Source of the DNA: Enterococcus haemoperoxidus ATCC BAA-382 | GTDB lineage: Bacteria; Bacillota; Bacilli; Lactobacillales; Enterococcaceae | Reading direction: 5' to 3' | Length of the DNA stretch: 64,000 nt | NCBI RefSeq assembly: GCF_000407165.1 | Contig: NZ_KE136479.1 | Span: 1,189,464 to 1,253,463, forward strand | Shown here: positions 26,115 to 40,058 of the stretch, one piece after another | How positions within the stretch are numbered: position 1 is the first letter of the stretch | How the letters are laid out: each line of letters begins with the position of its first letter | Position numbers and translations under genes: made by a program | Notes under the pieces: generated by a model | The model's database searches: none | Seen by the model: the letters and a program-made list of their open reading frames with translations, nothing else | What the model was told of the DNA's origin: nothing

Positions 26115-26259
26115 CCTTTAAGAGTAGTCCCGTGAGGCTAAGAAGGAAACATGCAGAACAATATCTAGGTGCGCTTAGAAAAAATCTGTATGAACTGAAT
26201 GGTATCTTTGTATAGATAAATTCAATCCTCCTATCCGAACACGGGTAGGAGGATTTTTC
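26115..26259 (+). promoter_or_regulatory. PyrR-binding leader attenuator of the pyr operon
   Basis: The anti-antiterminator hairpin CCTT...AAGG (26115-26146) holds the PyrR recognition loop AGTCCCGTGAGGCT (26126-26139), matching the known ARUCCNGNGAGGYU consensus. Downstream is an intrinsic terminator (26225-26254, ATCCTCCTA stem with an inner CCG/CGG pair, then five T). When UMP-bound PyrR holds the first hairpin, the terminator forms and the operon is shut off. This mechanism is established in Bacillus and enterococci. Only one PyrR site is seen in this operon. Confidence 0.92.
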
Positions 26260-27035
<776 letters not shown>

Positions 27036-27067
27036 AAAATACAATAGCAAAGATAGGGTAGGTTGAG

Positions 27068-28351
27068 ATGACAGAAAAGAAATTTCGTAATGATGAAGCA
27101 GTTTTAGATATTCACGATAGACCGAAGACAGTACATTGGGTTGGCTTAAGCTTACAGCATTTATTCACAATGTTTGGTGCAACAGTATTAGTGCCAATTT
27201 TAGTAGGAATCGATCCAGGAATCGCTTTAGTTAGTTCGGGACTTGGCACAATCGTCTATTTATTCGTAACAAAAGGGAAAATTCCAGCTTATCTAGGAAG
27301 TAGTTTTGCCTTTATCGCGGCAATGCAGATGCTAATGAAAAGTGATGGCTATCCAGCAATCGCTCAAGGTGCTATAACAACAGGATTAGTTTATCTAATC
27401 GTTTCCATCATTATAAGTAAAATCGGCTCAGCTTGGTTAGATAAAATTCTACCACCGATCGTAGTAGGTCCCGTTGTAATGGTCATTGGATTAGGGCTTG
27501 CTTCTAATGCTGCAAATAACGCCATGTTCAATAACGGAGAGTATGATTTTAAATTCATTGCGGTTGCTTTGATCACACTGGGATTAACAATCTTTTATAA
27601 CATGTTTTTCAAAGGATTTTTAGGCTTGATTCCAATTTTACTAGGAATCGTCAGTGGGTATCTCGTTGCATTAGTATTCGGTATCGTAGACATTGAACCA
27701 ATCAAAAATGCAGCTTGGTTTGCTATGCCAAACTTTGAAATACCTTTTGTTCAATATCAACCTAAACTATATTTAAATGCAATCACAACAATGGCCCCAA
27801 TAGCATTTGTCACGATGACAGAGCATATCGGACACTTAATGGTTTTAAATAAACTAACCAAACGCAATTTCTTCCAAGAGCCTGGGTTATCAAAAACATT
27901 AATGGGTGACGGTGCTGCACAGATTGTAGCAGGGTTGGTTGGTGGACCGCCTGTTACAAGTTACGGTGAAAATATCGGTGTTCTAGCAATTACACGAGTA
28001 CACAGTGTGTTCGTTATTGCAGGGGCAGCGGTCTTCGCTGTTGGACTTGGTTTTGTAGGGAAATTAAGTGCAATCATTTTAAGTATCCCTGGTCCAGTTA
28101 TTTCAGGTATCAGCTTCGTCTTATTCGGAGTCATCGCAGCCAGCGGGTTGAAAATCTTGATAGATAATCAAATCAACTTTGACAAGAAAAAGAATTTACT
28201 GATTGCATCAGTGATCTTAGTTATCGGTATCGGCGGCTTAGTCTTTAAATTAGATACCTTCGAGTTATCATCGATGGCATTAGCCACAGTTTTAGGAATT
28301 ATCCTAAACTTGATTTTACCTGAAACAGCACGTAGTGAAGAAAAAGTCTAA
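27068..28351 (+). CDS. uraA: Uracil permease (UraA/PyrP)
   Basis: 427-aa nucleobase-cation symporter of the NCS2 family with about 12-14 membrane segments. The conserved VGLSLQHLFTMFGATVLVP start (about 26-44), the TEHIGHLMVL helix with the uracil-binding Glu (about 257-266) and GGPPVTSYGENIG (about 297-309) are present. It imports exogenous uracil for salvage. Second gene of the pyr operon, with AGGTTGAG-type spacing before the ATG. It is followed by a 156-base gap holding the structured repeat. Confidence 0.95.
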   Translation: MTEKKFRNDEAVLDIHDRPKTVHWVGLSLQHLFTMFGATVLVPILVGIDPGIALVSSGLGTIVYLFVTKGKIPAYLGSSFAFIAAMQMLMKSDGYPAIAQGAITTGLVYLIVSIIISKIGSAWLDKILPPIVVGPVVMVIGLGLASNAANNAMFNNGEYDFKFIAVALITLGLTIFYNMFFKGFLGLIPILLGIVSGYLVALVFGIVDIEPIKNAAWFAMPNFEIPFVQYQPKLYLNAITTMAPIAFVTMTEHIGHLMVLNKLTKRNFFQEPGLSKTLMGDGAAQIVAGLVGGPPVTSYGENIGVLAITRVHSVFVIAGAAVFAVGLGFVGKLSAIILSIPGPVISGISFVLFGVIAASGLKILIDNQINFDKKKNLLIASVILVIGIGGLVFKLDTFELSSMALATVLGIILNLILPETARSEEKV

Positions 28352-28378
28352 CTAGCGAAGTGGAACGTTGTTACTATC

Positions 28379-28492
28379 GTTATCTAGCTTCAAGAGCTAG
28401 CCTTTCGGGAAAAAGATAAAATATGCTGTGACAAAAAGCGTCACAAACGTATTTTCCTGTCAAGGCTGATCGAACTCTTTCAGCTTTTAAAA
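28379..28492. repeat. Structured intergenic repeat, copy between uraA and pyrB
   Basis: About 114 bases with the same plan as the element at 15454-15573. AAGAG (28392-28396) pairs with CTCTT (28475-28479), AGCCTT (28399-28404) with AAGGCT (28462-28467), and TGTGAC (28427-28432) with GTCACA (28440-28445) around AAAAAGC. The stem bases differ from the other copy in matched pairs. It ends 15 bases before pyrB, next to its ribosome binding site. It has no PyrR consensus and no T-run terminator. Confidence 0.75.
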
Positions 28493-28507
28493 TAAGGAGG
28501 AAAACGA

Positions 28508-29434
28508 ATGATCATAACATCTGAACGTATCAGTTTGAAACATCTGTTAACCGTAGAAGCATTAAGTGATCAAGAAGTTATGGGCTTGATCCACCGTGCG
28601 CAAGAGTTTAAACAAGGAGCGACCTGGCAACCCGAGAAAAAACAATACTTTGCGACAAATCTGTTTTTTGAGAACAGCACACGAACCCACAAGAGCTTTG
28701 ATGTTGCTGAAAAAAAATTAGGGATTGAAGTAATCGAGTTTGAAGAAAGTATGAGCTCGGTAAAAAAAGGTGAGACGCTTTATGATACAGTGCTGACAAT
28801 GTCAGCAATCGGAGTGGATGTGGCAGTCATTCGTCATGGAGAAGAAAACTATTATGACGAATTGATTCAAAGCAAAACAATTCAATGTTCCATCATTAAC
28901 GGTGGAGACGGTAGTGGTCAGCATCCTACGCAATGTTTATTAGATTTGATGACAATATATGAAGAATTTAAGCACTTTGAAGGATTAAAAATTGCAATCG
29001 TTGGTGATATCACACACTCTAGAGTCGCAAAATCAAACATGCAAATGCTGAAACGACTTGGTGCCACAATCTTTTTCTCAGGACCAGAAGAATGGTACGA
29101 CAAGCAATTTGAAGCATATGGGCACTATATGCCTTTAGAGGAAGTAGTAGAGACAGTAGATGTGATGATGCTGCTTAGAGTGCAACATGAACGTCATGAT
29201 GGATCAGAACTGTTTTCAAAAGAAGAGTATCATCAACAATACGGTTTAACTGTTGAACGAGCGAAACGACTACAAAAACATGCAGTCATTATGCATCCAG
29301 CTCCTGTCAATCGGGATGTTGAATTAGCGGATTCTTTAGTTGAAGGGATTCAATCCAGAATTATTCAGCAGATGAGCAATGGCGTTTATATGAGAATGGC
29401 AATCTTAGAAGCAGTATTACATGGAAAGGCATAG
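28508..29434 (+). CDS. pyrB: Aspartate carbamoyltransferase catalytic chain
   Basis: 308-aa enzyme joining carbamoyl phosphate and aspartate, the committed step of UMP synthesis. It has the carbamoyl-phosphate loop [12 protein letters not shown] (about 57-68), [15 protein letters not shown] (about 136-150), [11 protein letters not shown] (near 222-232) and [10 protein letters not shown] (near 264-273). No pyrI regulatory subunit is present, as is usual for Gram-positives, where control is through PyrR. AAGGAGGAAAACG precedes the ATG. It overlaps closely with pyrC. Confidence 0.97.
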   Translation: MIITSERISLKHLLTVEALSDQEVMGLIHRAQEFKQGATWQPEKKQYFATNLFFENSTRTHKSFDVAEKKLGIEVIEFEESMSSVKKGETLYDTVLTMSAIGVDVAVIRHGEENYYDELIQSKTIQCSIINGGDGSGQHPTQCLLDLMTIYEEFKHFEGLKIAIVGDITHSRVAKSNMQMLKRLGATIFFSGPEEWYDKQFEAYGHYMPLEEVVETVDVMMLLRVQHERHDGSELFSKEEYHQQYGLTVERAKRLQKHAVIMHPAPVNRDVELADSLVEGIQSRIIQQMSNGVYMRMAILEAVLHGKA

Positions 29435-29443
29435 GTGAACAAA

Positions 29444-30727
29444 ATGAAAACACTTATCAAAAATGGAAGAATCATAAAAAAAGACAATCAATTGATACCA
29501 GCAGAAATTTGGATAGAAGATGGAAAAATCAGAGCAATTGGTGAAACCTTTGATGAATCTGAATTTGAAAAAGTATACGATGCAAAAGGTCAACTGATCA
29601 CTCCAGGGTTAGTTGATGTTCATGTTCACCTAAGAGAACCTGGGTTTACTTATAAAGAAACAATCGAAACAGGCAGTAAATCAGCTGCAAGAGGCGGATA
29701 CACAACCGTTTGCGCTATGCCTAACTTAAACCCTGTACCAGATACTGCAGAAAAATTAAAAGAAGTTTATGACATTATTGAAGAAAACGCTGTGGTAAAA
29801 GTGTTGCAATATGCACCAATCACAGAAGAATTACGCAGTGAAACATTAACCGATCAAAAAGCGTTAAAAGCAGTTGGCGCTTTCGCGTTTACAAATGACG
29901 GGGTAGGCGTACAAACTGCAGGTACAATGTATCTTGCAATGAAAGAAGCAGCAGCGATCGACATGGCGATCGTAGCTCATACAGAAGATGAATCACTTCT
30001 CTTTGGCGGAGTCATGCATGAAGGAGAGATTTCGAAAAAATTAGGTTTACCAGGAATTTTAAGTTCTACAGAAGCCTCACAAATCGCTCGAGATGTTGTT
30101 TTAGCAGGTGAAACAGGTGTGCATTATCATGTCTGTCACGTTTCAACAAAAGAAAGTGTTCGTGTGATACGGGATGCTAAACGAGCTGGAATTCATGTTA
30201 CAGCGGAAGTAGCTCCTCACCACTTGATTTTGATTGATGAAGATATTCCAGAAGATAATGGTTTTTGGAAAATGAATCCACCACTTAGAGCAACATCTGA
30301 TCGTGATGCGTTAATCGAAGGTTTACTTGATGGTACGATTGATTGTATTGCTACTGACCACGCACCCCATGGACTAGAAGAAAAAAATCAGACCTTCTTA
30401 AAAGCACCATTTGGAATTGTCGGAAGTGAAACAGCTTTTCAACTGATTTATACCCATTTTGTTGTAACTGGGAAATTCACTTTAGAACAAGTAATCAATT
30501 GGATGGCAACAAAACCAGCAGAGATTTTTGGTTTAGATGCTGGTACACTTACAATCGGAAGTCCTGCGGATATCGCCGTTTTCGACTTGCTGTCTGAAGA
30601 GGAAATTGATGATAAAGATTTTGAATCATTAGGCGTCAATACTCCATTTGTTGGTTGGAAAGTCAAAGGGAATACACTAATGACATTTGTTGATGGACAA
30701 TCAGCATGGTCTAAAGAGGAGGCATAA
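29444..30727 (+). CDS. pyrC: Dihydroorotase
   Basis: 427-aa zinc amidohydrolase that closes carbamoyl aspartate to dihydroorotate. Metal ligands lie in [10 protein letters not shown] (about 57-66), HVSTKE (about 230-235) and ATDHAPH (about 303-309). It is class I, as expected in a pyr operon with a free-standing ATCase. The ATG at 29444 follows AGGTGA by 5 bases; a GTG at 29435 directly after the pyrB stop is inside that site and is less likely. Confidence 0.96.
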   Translation: MKTLIKNGRIIKKDNQLIPAEIWIEDGKIRAIGETFDESEFEKVYDAKGQLITPGLVDVHVHLREPGFTYKETIETGSKSAARGGYTTVCAMPNLNPVPDTAEKLKEVYDIIEENAVVKVLQYAPITEELRSETLTDQKALKAVGAFAFTNDGVGVQTAGTMYLAMKEAAAIDMAIVAHTEDESLLFGGVMHEGEISKKLGLPGILSSTEASQIARDVVLAGETGVHYHVCHVSTKESVRVIRDAKRAGIHVTAEVAPHHLILIDEDIPEDNGFWKMNPPLRATSDRDALIEGLLDGTIDCIATDHAPHGLEEKNQTFLKAPFGIVGSETAFQLIYTHFVVTGKFTLEQVINWMATKPAEIFGLDAGTLTIGSPADIAVFDLLSEEEIDDKDFESLGVNTPFVGWKVKGNTLMTFVDGQSAWSKEEA

Positions 30728-30729
30728 AT

Positions 30730-31809
30730 TTGAAGCGACTATTGATACTAGAAGACGGAACCGTTTTTGAAGGAAAAGCGTTTGGTGCAGATGTTAATGT
30801 TGTTGGAGAGGTCGTCTTTACAACAAGCATGACAGGCTATCAAGAAGCAATCACTGACCAAAGTTTCAATGGTCAAATTATTACATTTACTTATCCAATG
30901 GTTGGTAATTATGGTGTCAATCGCGATGATTATGAATCAATCTCCCCAACTTGTAAAGGTGTAGTCGTCAAAGAACATGCCAGACTTGCTTCAAATTGGC
31001 GTGCACAAATGACATTAGATGAATTTTTGAAAAGAAAAGGGATTCCTGGAATTTCAGGAATTGATACACGTGCGCTAACAAGAAAACTTCGTTCAGTCGG
31101 AACAATGAAAGCCGCTTTTGTTGATGCAGACGATGATTTGACCCATGAATTTGATCAGCTCAAAGCAACAGTTTTACCTAAAAATCAAGTGGCTCAGGTG
31201 TCCACAACGAAACCATATCCAAGTCCAGGTATCGGCCGTAATGTTGTGGTAGTTGATTTTGGATTGAAACATAGCATATTACGTGAGTTATCAAAACGTC
31301 ATTGTAATTTGACAGTTTTACCTTATAATACGCCTGCTGAAACGATTTTAGAACTTTCTCCAGATGGTGTCATGCTAACGAATGGACCAGGAGATCCTAA
31401 AGATGTGCCAGAAGCAATCGAAATGATTCAAGCAATTCAAGGGAAAGTGCCGATTTTTGGAATTTGTCTAGGGCATCAACTATTTGCTTTAGCAAATGGA
31501 GCTGACACTTACAAAATGAAATTTGGTCATCGGGGATTAAATCATCCTGTCAGAGAAATTGCAACAGGAAGAATCGATTTCACTTCGCAAAATCATGGAT
31601 ATGCAGTGGATGAAACAACCGTCGATCCTGAAAAATTGTTGGTTACCCATGTTGAAGTAAATGATGGTTCTGTTGAAGGCGTTAGACATCGTCAACATCC
31701 AGCTTTTACGGTGCAGTATCATCCTGATGCAGCACCAGGACCACACGACGGCCTTCATTTGTTTGATGAGTTTATGGAATTAATGGATGCATGGAAGGAG
31801 CAAGACTAA
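30730..31809 (+). CDS. carA: Carbamoyl-phosphate synthase small subunit (glutaminase)
   Basis: 359-aa subunit that frees ammonia from glutamine for CarB. The class I glutaminase triad is visible: Cys in [12 protein letters not shown] (about 241) and His-Pro-Asp in [13 protein letters not shown] (about 334-346). The start is a TTG at 30730 with AGAGGAGG 8 bases upstream. Stop and carB start overlap as TAATG. Being in the pyr operon, this is the pyrimidine-linked enzyme (pyrAA). Confidence 0.96.
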   Translation: MKRLLILEDGTVFEGKAFGADVNVVGEVVFTTSMTGYQEAITDQSFNGQIITFTYPMVGNYGVNRDDYESISPTCKGVVVKEHARLASNWRAQMTLDEFLKRKGIPGISGIDTRALTRKLRSVGTMKAAFVDADDDLTHEFDQLKATVLPKNQVAQVSTTKPYPSPGIGRNVVVVDFGLKHSILRELSKRHCNLTVLPYNTPAETILELSPDGVMLTNGPGDPKDVPEAIEMIQAIQGKVPIFGICLGHQLFALANGADTYKMKFGHRGLNHPVREIATGRIDFTSQNHGYAVDETTVDPEKLLVTHVEVNDGSVEGVRHRQHPAFTVQYHPDAAPGPHDGLHLFDEFMELMDAWKEQD

Positions 31810-34800
31810 TGCCAAAAAGAACAGACATTAAAAAAATCATGGTTATCGGTTCAGGTCCAATCATCATTGGCCAAGCGGCGGAATTTGATTATGCGGGTAC
31901 GCAGGCATGTCTTGCTTTAAGAGAAGAAGGATATGAAGTTGTTTTGGTCAATTCAAACCCAGCAACAATCATGACAGATAAAGAAATTGCGGATCAGGTT
32001 TACATTGAACCGATTACTTTGGAATTTGTTTCACGTATTTTACGAAAAGAACGTCCAGATGCATTATTGCCAACGCTGGGAGGTCAAACAGGACTGAATA
32101 TGGCGATGGAATTAGCTGCTTCAGGTATTTTAGATGAACTTAATGTAGAATTACTAGGAACAAAATTAAATGCGATCGATCAAGCAGAAGACCGCGATTT
32201 GTTTAAGCAGTTAATGGAAGACTTAGATCAGCCGATTCCTGAAAGTGAAATTGTTAATACAGTGGCACAAGCGGTAGCGTTTGCGAATACGATTGGTTAT
32301 CCAATTATCGTGCGTCCTGCATTTACCTTAGGCGGTACTGGTGGTGGGATGTGTGATAATGAAGAAGAACTAAGGATCATCGCTGAAAATGGTCTGAAAT
32401 TATCTCCTGTAACCCAATGTTTGATTGAAAAAAGTATTGCTGGCTTTAAAGAAATCGAATATGAAGTGATGCGTGATTCAGCTGATAACGCAATCGTTGT
32501 GTGTAACATGGAAAACTTCGACCCTGTGGGAATCCATACAGGGGATTCAATCGTTTTTGCACCGAGTCAAACATTATCTGATCATGAATATCAAATGCTC
32601 CGTGATGCATCTTTGAAAATTATCCGAGCTTTAAAAATAGAGGGTGGCTGTAATGTTCAATTAGCTTTAGATCCTCACAGTTTCAACTATTACGTTATTG
32701 AAGTGAATCCACGTGTTTCACGCTCATCCGCATTAGCGAGTAAAGCAACGGGTTATCCAATCGCTAAATTAGCAGCAAAAATTGCTGTGGGTCTAACATT
32801 AGATGAAATGAAAAATCCAGTCACTGAAACAACATATGCAGAATTTGAGCCAGCTTTAGATTATGTCGTAGCAAAAATCCCACGCTGGCCTTTCGATAAG
32901 TTTGAAAAAGGCGAACGCCGTTTAGGGACTCAAATGAAAGCGACTGGTGAGGTCATGGCAATTGGCCGTAACATTGAAGAGTCATTGTTAAAGGCAGTCC
33001 GATCACTTGAAATCGGGGCATATCATAACGAGCTAAAAGAAATAAAAGATGTCAGCGATGAGTTATTAACTGAAAAAATCGTGAAAGCGCAAGATGATCG
33101 GTTGTTTTATCTATCAGAAGCAATTCGTCGAGGTTTCACAATCGAAGATTTAGCGATGCTTACCAAAATCGATTTATTCTTCTTAGATAAACTACTTCAC
33201 ATTTTCGAGTTGGAAACAGCATTAACAGAAAATATCAAAGATGTTGAGATTCTAAAAGAAGCCAAACAAAATGGGTTTACTGACAGAAAAATTGCTGAAC
33301 TATGGCAATTGAATGAGCAAGCTGTTGCAGATTATCGTCACGAACAAAAAATTCTTCCTGTCTATAAAATGGTCGATACTTGTGCGGCAGAATTCGAATC
33401 TCAAACACCGTATTTTTACAGTACTTATGAATATGAAAACGAAAGTATTCGCTCCGAGAAACCTTCTGTACTAGTTCTAGGTTCAGGACCAATCAGAATC
33501 GGACAAGGAGTGGAGTTTGATTATGCAACTGTTCACTCTGTAAAAGCGATTCAAGAAGCTGGTTTTGAAGCAATTATTATGAATAGTAATCCAGAAACTG
33601 TCTCAACCGACTTCTCGATTTCAGATAAACTTTATTTTGAACCGTTAACACTAGAAGATGTTATGAACGTGATCGAATTAGAGCAACCGACAGGTGTTAT
33701 TGTTCAGTTTGGCGGTCAAACAGCAATCAACTTAGCTGAACCTTTAGTAAAACAGGGTGTCAAGATTTTAGGAACATCGATTGAAGACTTGGATAGAGCC
33801 GAAAATCGCGACTTATTTGAGCAAGCATTACAAGCATTGGACATTCCTCAACCTCCTGGAGATACTGCAACAAGTGCTGAAGAAGCGGTGGCTGTTGCCA
33901 ATAAAATTGGTTATCCTGTCTTAGTTCGTCCTAGTTATGTCCTTGGTGGACGGGCAATGGAAATTGTAGAGAATCAAAAGGATTTGGAAGATTATATGCG
34001 TAATGCTGTAAAAGCTTCACCTGAACATCCAGTATTAGTGGATAGCTACTTACTAGGAAAAGAATGTGAAGTTGATGCCATTTGTGATGGTCAGACCGTT
34101 TTAATCCCAGGCATCATGGAACATATCGAACGTGCGGGAGTTCATTCTGGAGATTCAATGGCTGTTTATCCACCGCAAACTTTATCAAAAGAGATTCAAC
34201 AAACAATAGCTGATTATACTAGAAAACTAGCAATCGGGCTTAATTGCGTTGGTATGATGAACATTCAATTTGTAATCCACGAGGAGAAAGTTTATGTGAT
34301 TGAAGTCAATCCTCGAGCAAGTCGAACAGTGCCATTTTTAAGTAAAATCACAGGAATTCCAATGGCTCAGGTAGCGACAAAAGCAATTCTTGGAGAGAAA
34401 CTTACCGATTTAGGGTATCAAGATGGTTTATATCATGAAAGTAAGCAAGTACACATCAAGGCGCCGGTATTCTCATTCACCAAACTCCAAAAAGTAGACA
34501 CCTACTTAGGACCTGAGATGAAATCAACTGGTGAAGTAATGGGTTCTGACTATAGTTTAGAAAAGGCACTATACAAAGCTTTTGAAGCTTCTGGACTACA
34601 CTTACCAAGTTTTGGTGCTGTCTTGTTCACTATAGCTGATGAAACGAAGGAAGAAGCACTGGCATTAGCAAAACGCTTCAATGAAATCGGTTATAGCTTA
34701 ATTGCAACAAAAGGCACCGCAGATTTTCTTGCAGATAATGGGTTATCAGTGAAAACCGTTCTTAAAATAAATCAAGGCGGGGAAACAGTTCTAGATTTAA

Positions 34801-34988
34801 TCCGTAGTGGTGAAGCGCAAGTTGTTGTGAATACGATGGATAAAAATCGTTCGGATCTAAATCAAGATGGATTTTTGATCCGCCGTGAAGCAGTAGAACA
34901 TGGAGTTCCATTGTTTACATCATTAGACACAGCTGAGGCAATCCTGAAAGTCCTAGAATCACGGGCATTTTCAACTGAGTCTATCTAA
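31809..34988 (+). CDS. carB: Carbamoyl-phosphate synthase large subunit
   Basis: 1059-aa ATP-grasp enzyme that makes carbamoyl phosphate from bicarbonate, ammonia and two ATP. It has two homologous halves, each with an ATP-grasp domain. The first starts at [20 protein letters not shown] and the second at about residue 555 with [18 protein letters not shown]. Each has an EVNPR metal site (near 298 and 835). A C-terminal MGS-like regulatory domain follows from about 930. The ATG at 31809 follows AAGGAG and overlaps the carA stop. It needs bicarbonate, which a carbonic anhydrase at 38322 might help supply. Confidence 0.97.
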   Translation: MPKRTDIKKIMVIGSGPIIIGQAAEFDYAGTQACLALREEGYEVVLVNSNPATIMTDKEIADQVYIEPITLEFVSRILRKERPDALLPTLGGQTGLNMAMELAASGILDELNVELLGTKLNAIDQAEDRDLFKQLMEDLDQPIPESEIVNTVAQAVAFANTIGYPIIVRPAFTLGGTGGGMCDNEEELRIIAENGLKLSPVTQCLIEKSIAGFKEIEYEVMRDSADNAIVVCNMENFDPVGIHTGDSIVFAPSQTLSDHEYQMLRDASLKIIRALKIEGGCNVQLALDPHSFNYYVIEVNPRVSRSSALASKATGYPIAKLAAKIAVGLTLDEMKNPVTETTYAEFEPALDYVVAKIPRWPFDKFEKGERRLGTQMKATGEVMAIGRNIEESLLKAVRSLEIGAYHNELKEIKDVSDELLTEKIVKAQDDRLFYLSEAIRRGFTIEDLAMLTKIDLFFLDKLLHIFELETALTENIKDVEILKEAKQNGFTDRKIAELWQLNEQAVADYRHEQKILPVYKMVDTCAAEFESQTPYFYSTYEYENESIRSEKPSVLVLGSGPIRIGQGVEFDYATVHSVKAIQEAGFEAIIMNSNPETVSTDFSISDKLYFEPLTLEDVMNVIELEQPTGVIVQFGGQTAINLAEPLVKQGVKILGTSIEDLDRAENRDLFEQALQALDIPQPPGDTATSAEEAVAVANKIGYPVLVRPSYVLGGRAMEIVENQKDLEDYMRNAVKASPEHPVLVDSYLLGKECEVDAICDGQTVLIPGIMEHIERAGVHSGDSMAVYPPQTLSKEIQQTIADYTRKLAIGLNCVGMMNIQFVIHEEKVYVIEVNPRASRTVPFLSKITGIPMAQVATKAILGEKLTDLGYQDGLYHESKQVHIKAPVFSFTKLQKVDTYLGPEMKSTGEVMGSDYSLEKALYKAFEASGLHLPSFGAVLFTIADETKEEALALAKRFNEIGYSLIATKGTADFLADNGLSVKTVLKINQGGETVLDLIRSGEAQVVVNTMDKNRSDLNQDGFLIRREAVEHGVPLFTSLDTAEAILKVLESRAFSTESI

Positions 34989-35002
34989 ATCTAAATAAAA
35001 GG

Positions 35003-35055
35003 TGAGAAAAAAACGGACCCTTTGTAAATAAAAGAGTTCAGCGTTTTTTCTCAAC
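35003..35055 (+). repeat. Intra-operon hairpin between carB and pyrK
   Basis: A GAGAAAAAAACGGAC arm at 35005-35019 folds onto a GTTC-AG-CGTTTTTTCTC arm (35037-35053) with few mismatches. Six T in the right arm follow the inner stem, so part of it could act as a weak terminator or as an RNA processing site inside the operon. Confidence 0.5.
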
Positions 35056-35080
35056 CTCATGTTGTAAAGGAGCGGAATAA

Positions 35081-37501
<2,421 letters not shown>

Positions 37502-37505
<4 letters not shown>

Positions 37506-38137
37506 CAGAACTAGCTAAAAGGATTGCCAAAGATTTATTAGAAATTGAAGCGGTATTTCTAAGCCCAAACGAACCTTTTACATGGGCAAGTGGAATCAAA
37601 AGTCCGATTTATTGTGATAATCGAATCACTATGAGTTATCCAGTTGTTCGTAAGGAGATTGCTAAAGGCTTAGCAGAAAAAATCAAACAAAGCTATCCAG
37701 ATGTGGAAGTTATTGCTGGAACAGCAACCGCTGGGATTCCCCATGCTGCTTGGGTAGCAGATATTTTAGATTTGCCTATGGTTTATATTCGCAGTAAAGC
37801 GAAAGAGCATGGCAAAGGCAATCAAATCGAAGGACGGATCTTTAAAGGACAAAAAATGGTTGTAATTGAAGATTTGATTTCAACAGGTGGAAGTGTCTTA
37901 GAAGCTGCAGCTGCGGCAGAACGTGAAGGCGCAGACATTTTAGGTGTTGCAGCGATCTTTACTTATGAACTACCAAAAGGCAAAGAAAAATTTGCAGCAC
38001 ACAAAATGAATTTATTGACATTAACAAATTATTCAACATTGATTGATGCGGCTTTAGAATCTAATTATATTGAAGAAAAAGATGTTGCTTTATTAAAAGA
38101 GTGGAAACAAGATCCAGAAAATTGGTTAACTAAATAA
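37502..38137 (+). CDS. pyrE: Orotate phosphoribosyltransferase
   Basis: 211-aa enzyme that adds ribose phosphate to orotate. The PRPP loop [16 protein letters not shown] (about 120-135) is intact, as is [15 protein letters not shown] (about 100-114), which carries catalytic lysines. The ATG at 37502 overlaps the pyrF stop and has GGAG upstream; an earlier in-frame ATG at 37484 lacks a site. It is the last pyr gene and is followed by a terminator hairpin. Confidence 0.97.
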
Positions 38138-38146
38138 TTTAGACGA

Positions 38147-38193
38147 TAAAAGTATGATTTTTGATTATATATTCAAAAGTTATACTTTTTTCT
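38147..38193 (+). terminator. Terminator of the pyr operon
   Basis: A 17-18-bp imperfect stem (AAAAGTATGATTTTTGA with its near complement) ends in TTTTTTC, 10 bases after the pyrE stop. Confidence 0.8.
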
Positions 38194-38321
38194 TAATCGA
38201 TGGATTTCTTAAGCTGTGGTATACTTTCATTATAAAAAGAGCAAAATCGCTTTTGAAAATTGACTGATATTGATAATTAGTATACAGTTATTCAAATGAT
38301 AAAATTAGAAGGTGGGGTTTG

Positions 38322-39023
38322 ATGAAAAATATTCGAAATATGGACGTGGAATGGGGATACGAAGGAGAGCTTGGACCGGAGCATTGGCACACGCTTTGTG
38401 ATTGGTTTTCGACGGGAGCTAAATATCCTTATCAATCGCCTGTTAATTTATCAAAAAACTTGATCAATGGTGTCTCTGCAAGCAGAGCGATTGATTTTTG
38501 TTATAAAATAGAAGAATTTACAGAAAAAGAATTTAAAAATACCTTTCACTTTGTTCCACCAAATACAGAAAGCTATGTAATTTTTGAAGATGAAAAATAT
38601 TATTTAACAGATATTCATTTTCACACACCAAGCGAGCATACCTTTGATGGAGAACATGCGCCCTTGGAATTTCATCTTGTTCATATGAATAATTCTGGGG
38701 ATAATTTAGTTGTGGGTTGTTTATTTACCATTACTACAGATGATAATAAATTTTCAAAAAATCAAACGACTCTCAAATGGAACTCACAAACGCATCAACA
38801 GTGGTTTGATCCTTCAATTTTTTTACCCGAACAAAAATCTCATTTTCATTACTTAGGTTCGTTAACAACACCGCCAACTAAGGGACCTGTTCATTGGTTT
38901 GTTTTCGATTCTATTCAAAAAATGGATCAAGATTTTTTTGCGCGAATTGACGAAGGGATGTTGCCTTTCAACAATCGACCAGTCCAAGCATTGAATGGAC
39001 GTAAAATCTATTTTTCTGAATAA
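38322..39023 (+). CDS. Alpha-class carbonic anhydrase, apparently cytoplasmic
   Basis: 233-aa alpha-carbonic anhydrase. Zinc ligands lie in DIHFHTPSEH (two His) and LEFHLVHMN (third His), with YQSPVNL near the start and the threonine gate in LGSLTTPP near 185-192. No signal peptide or transmembrane segment precedes the domain, whereas most bacterial alpha enzymes are exported. The ATG at 38322 follows AGAAGGTGGGG; an adjacent TTG is less likely. It lies between the bicarbonate-consuming pyr/car operon and a LysR gene 14 bases downstream, with which it probably forms an operon. Confidence 0.9.
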   Translation: MKNIRNMDVEWGYEGELGPEHWHTLCDWFSTGAKYPYQSPVNLSKNLINGVSASRAIDFCYKIEEFTEKEFKNTFHFVPPNTESYVIFEDEKYYLTDIHFHTPSEHTFDGEHAPLEFHLVHMNNSGDNLVVGCLFTITTDDNKFSKNQTTLKWNSQTHQQWFDPSIFLPEQKSHFHYLGSLTTPPTKGPVHWFVFDSIQKMDQDFFARIDEGMLPFNNRPVQALNGRKIYFSE

Positions 39024-39037
39024 GACGGAGGGCCTCT

Positions 39038-39928
39038 ATGAATATTCAACAAATGAAATATGTTGTAGCTGTTGCGAATAATGGTAGTTTCAGAGAAGCT
39101 GCAAAGAAACTATTCATCACGCAACCAAGTCTTTCAAATGGAATTCGTGAGTTAGAAGAAGAAATTGGTGTAACCTTATTTATTCGTACCAATAAAGGTG
39201 CTTCTTTGACTGAAGAGGGGTTGACCTTTTTAGAACATGCGGAAAAGATTTTGACACAAATGGAAATAATTGAAAATCGCTATCAAGAAGTGACTAAGAG
39301 TGAACGTTTTTCAATTTCTTCTCAGCACTATGATTTTTTAGGCGAAGTGATGGGGAAAGTTATCCAGCAATTTAAAGACCAATATAAAAATTTTCGTGTA
39401 TTTGAGACAACGACTTTAAAAGTAATTGAAGACGTAAAAAGTTACCATAGTGAACTTGGTATTATTTATTTAAATAGTCAAAATCAATCAGGTATTGAGC
39501 GGTATTTAGAGCAGGCAAATTTAACATATGAAGTTGTTGGAAGCTTTAAAACCCATATTTTTCTTGGAAAAAATCATCCGTTGGCAAAACAAAAAGAAAT
39601 CAAACTGGAACAATTATGTTGCTATCCCCAAGTTCGTTTTACGCAAGAAGGGAGCAATTTTGCTTATTTTTCAGAAGATCTAATTGAAAATCAAGAACAA
39701 GAAACAGTGATTTACACAAATGATCGTGGAACGTTGATGAATTTATTAGTAGAGACAGATGCCTATGCATCAGGATCAGGTGTGGTCACTGGATTTACCA
39801 AAAAAGAAATTCGGTTAGTTCCATTAGCGGAAAGTACAAACAATAAAATATGTGTTCTCTATCAGAAAAATAAAACCATTAGTACTATTGGTCAATTTTT
39901 TATAAAAGAGTTGAAACAGCTGTTTTGA
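39038..39928 (+). CDS. LysR-family regulator linked to the carbonic anhydrase gene
   Basis: 296-aa LysR regulator. The helix-turn-helix AAKKLFITQPSLSNGIRELE, with its recognition helix at about residues 32-44, and a co-inducer domain (about 90-290) are clear. It is co-directional with and 14 bases after the carbonic anhydrase, so it is probably co-transcribed. LysR proteins such as CmpR and CbbR control inorganic carbon genes in other bacteria, so a carbon dioxide or bicarbonate signal is an attractive guess, but no effector can be read here. Confidence 0.88.
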   Translation: MNIQQMKYVVAVANNGSFREAAKKLFITQPSLSNGIRELEEEIGVTLFIRTNKGASLTEEGLTFLEHAEKILTQMEIIENRYQEVTKSERFSISSQHYDFLGEVMGKVIQQFKDQYKNFRVFETTTLKVIEDVKSYHSELGIIYLNSQNQSGIERYLEQANLTYEVVGSFKTHIFLGKNHPLAKQKEIKLEQLCCYPQVRFTQEGSNFAYFSEDLIENQEQETVIYTNDRGTLMNLLVETDAYASGSGVVTGFTKKEIRLVPLAESTNNKICVLYQKNKTISTIGQFFIKELKQLF

Positions 39929-39937
39929 AACAAAGAA

Positions 39938-39968
39938 AACTTGTTCTAGAATCCCAATTGAACAAGTT
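39938..39968 (+). terminator. Hairpin after the LysR gene
   Basis: AACTTGTTC pairs with GAACAAGTT around a 13-base loop, 10 bases after the stop. The T-run is weak, so it may assist the next terminator rather than act alone. Confidence 0.5.
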
Positions 39969-39984
39969 TATGTATTTACAGCAT

Positions 39985-40018
39985 AAAAAAATCATCCTTC
40001 AAAAGAGGATGATTTTTT
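39985..40018. terminator. Bidirectional terminator between LysR and hisC
   Basis: A 13-bp perfect stem (AAAAAATCATCCT with its complement), an 8-base loop and T-runs on both strands, placed between converging genes. Confidence 0.88.
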
Positions 40019-40058
40019 AGTTTAAGTATAAACAAATGAATACATGTTTATTATTTTG

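Noticed and set aside
28379-28492. Second PyrR attenuator between uraA and pyrB
   Set aside because: No AGNCCNGNGAGGCT-type loop and no terminator with T-run are present; the structure matches the repeat at 15454 instead.
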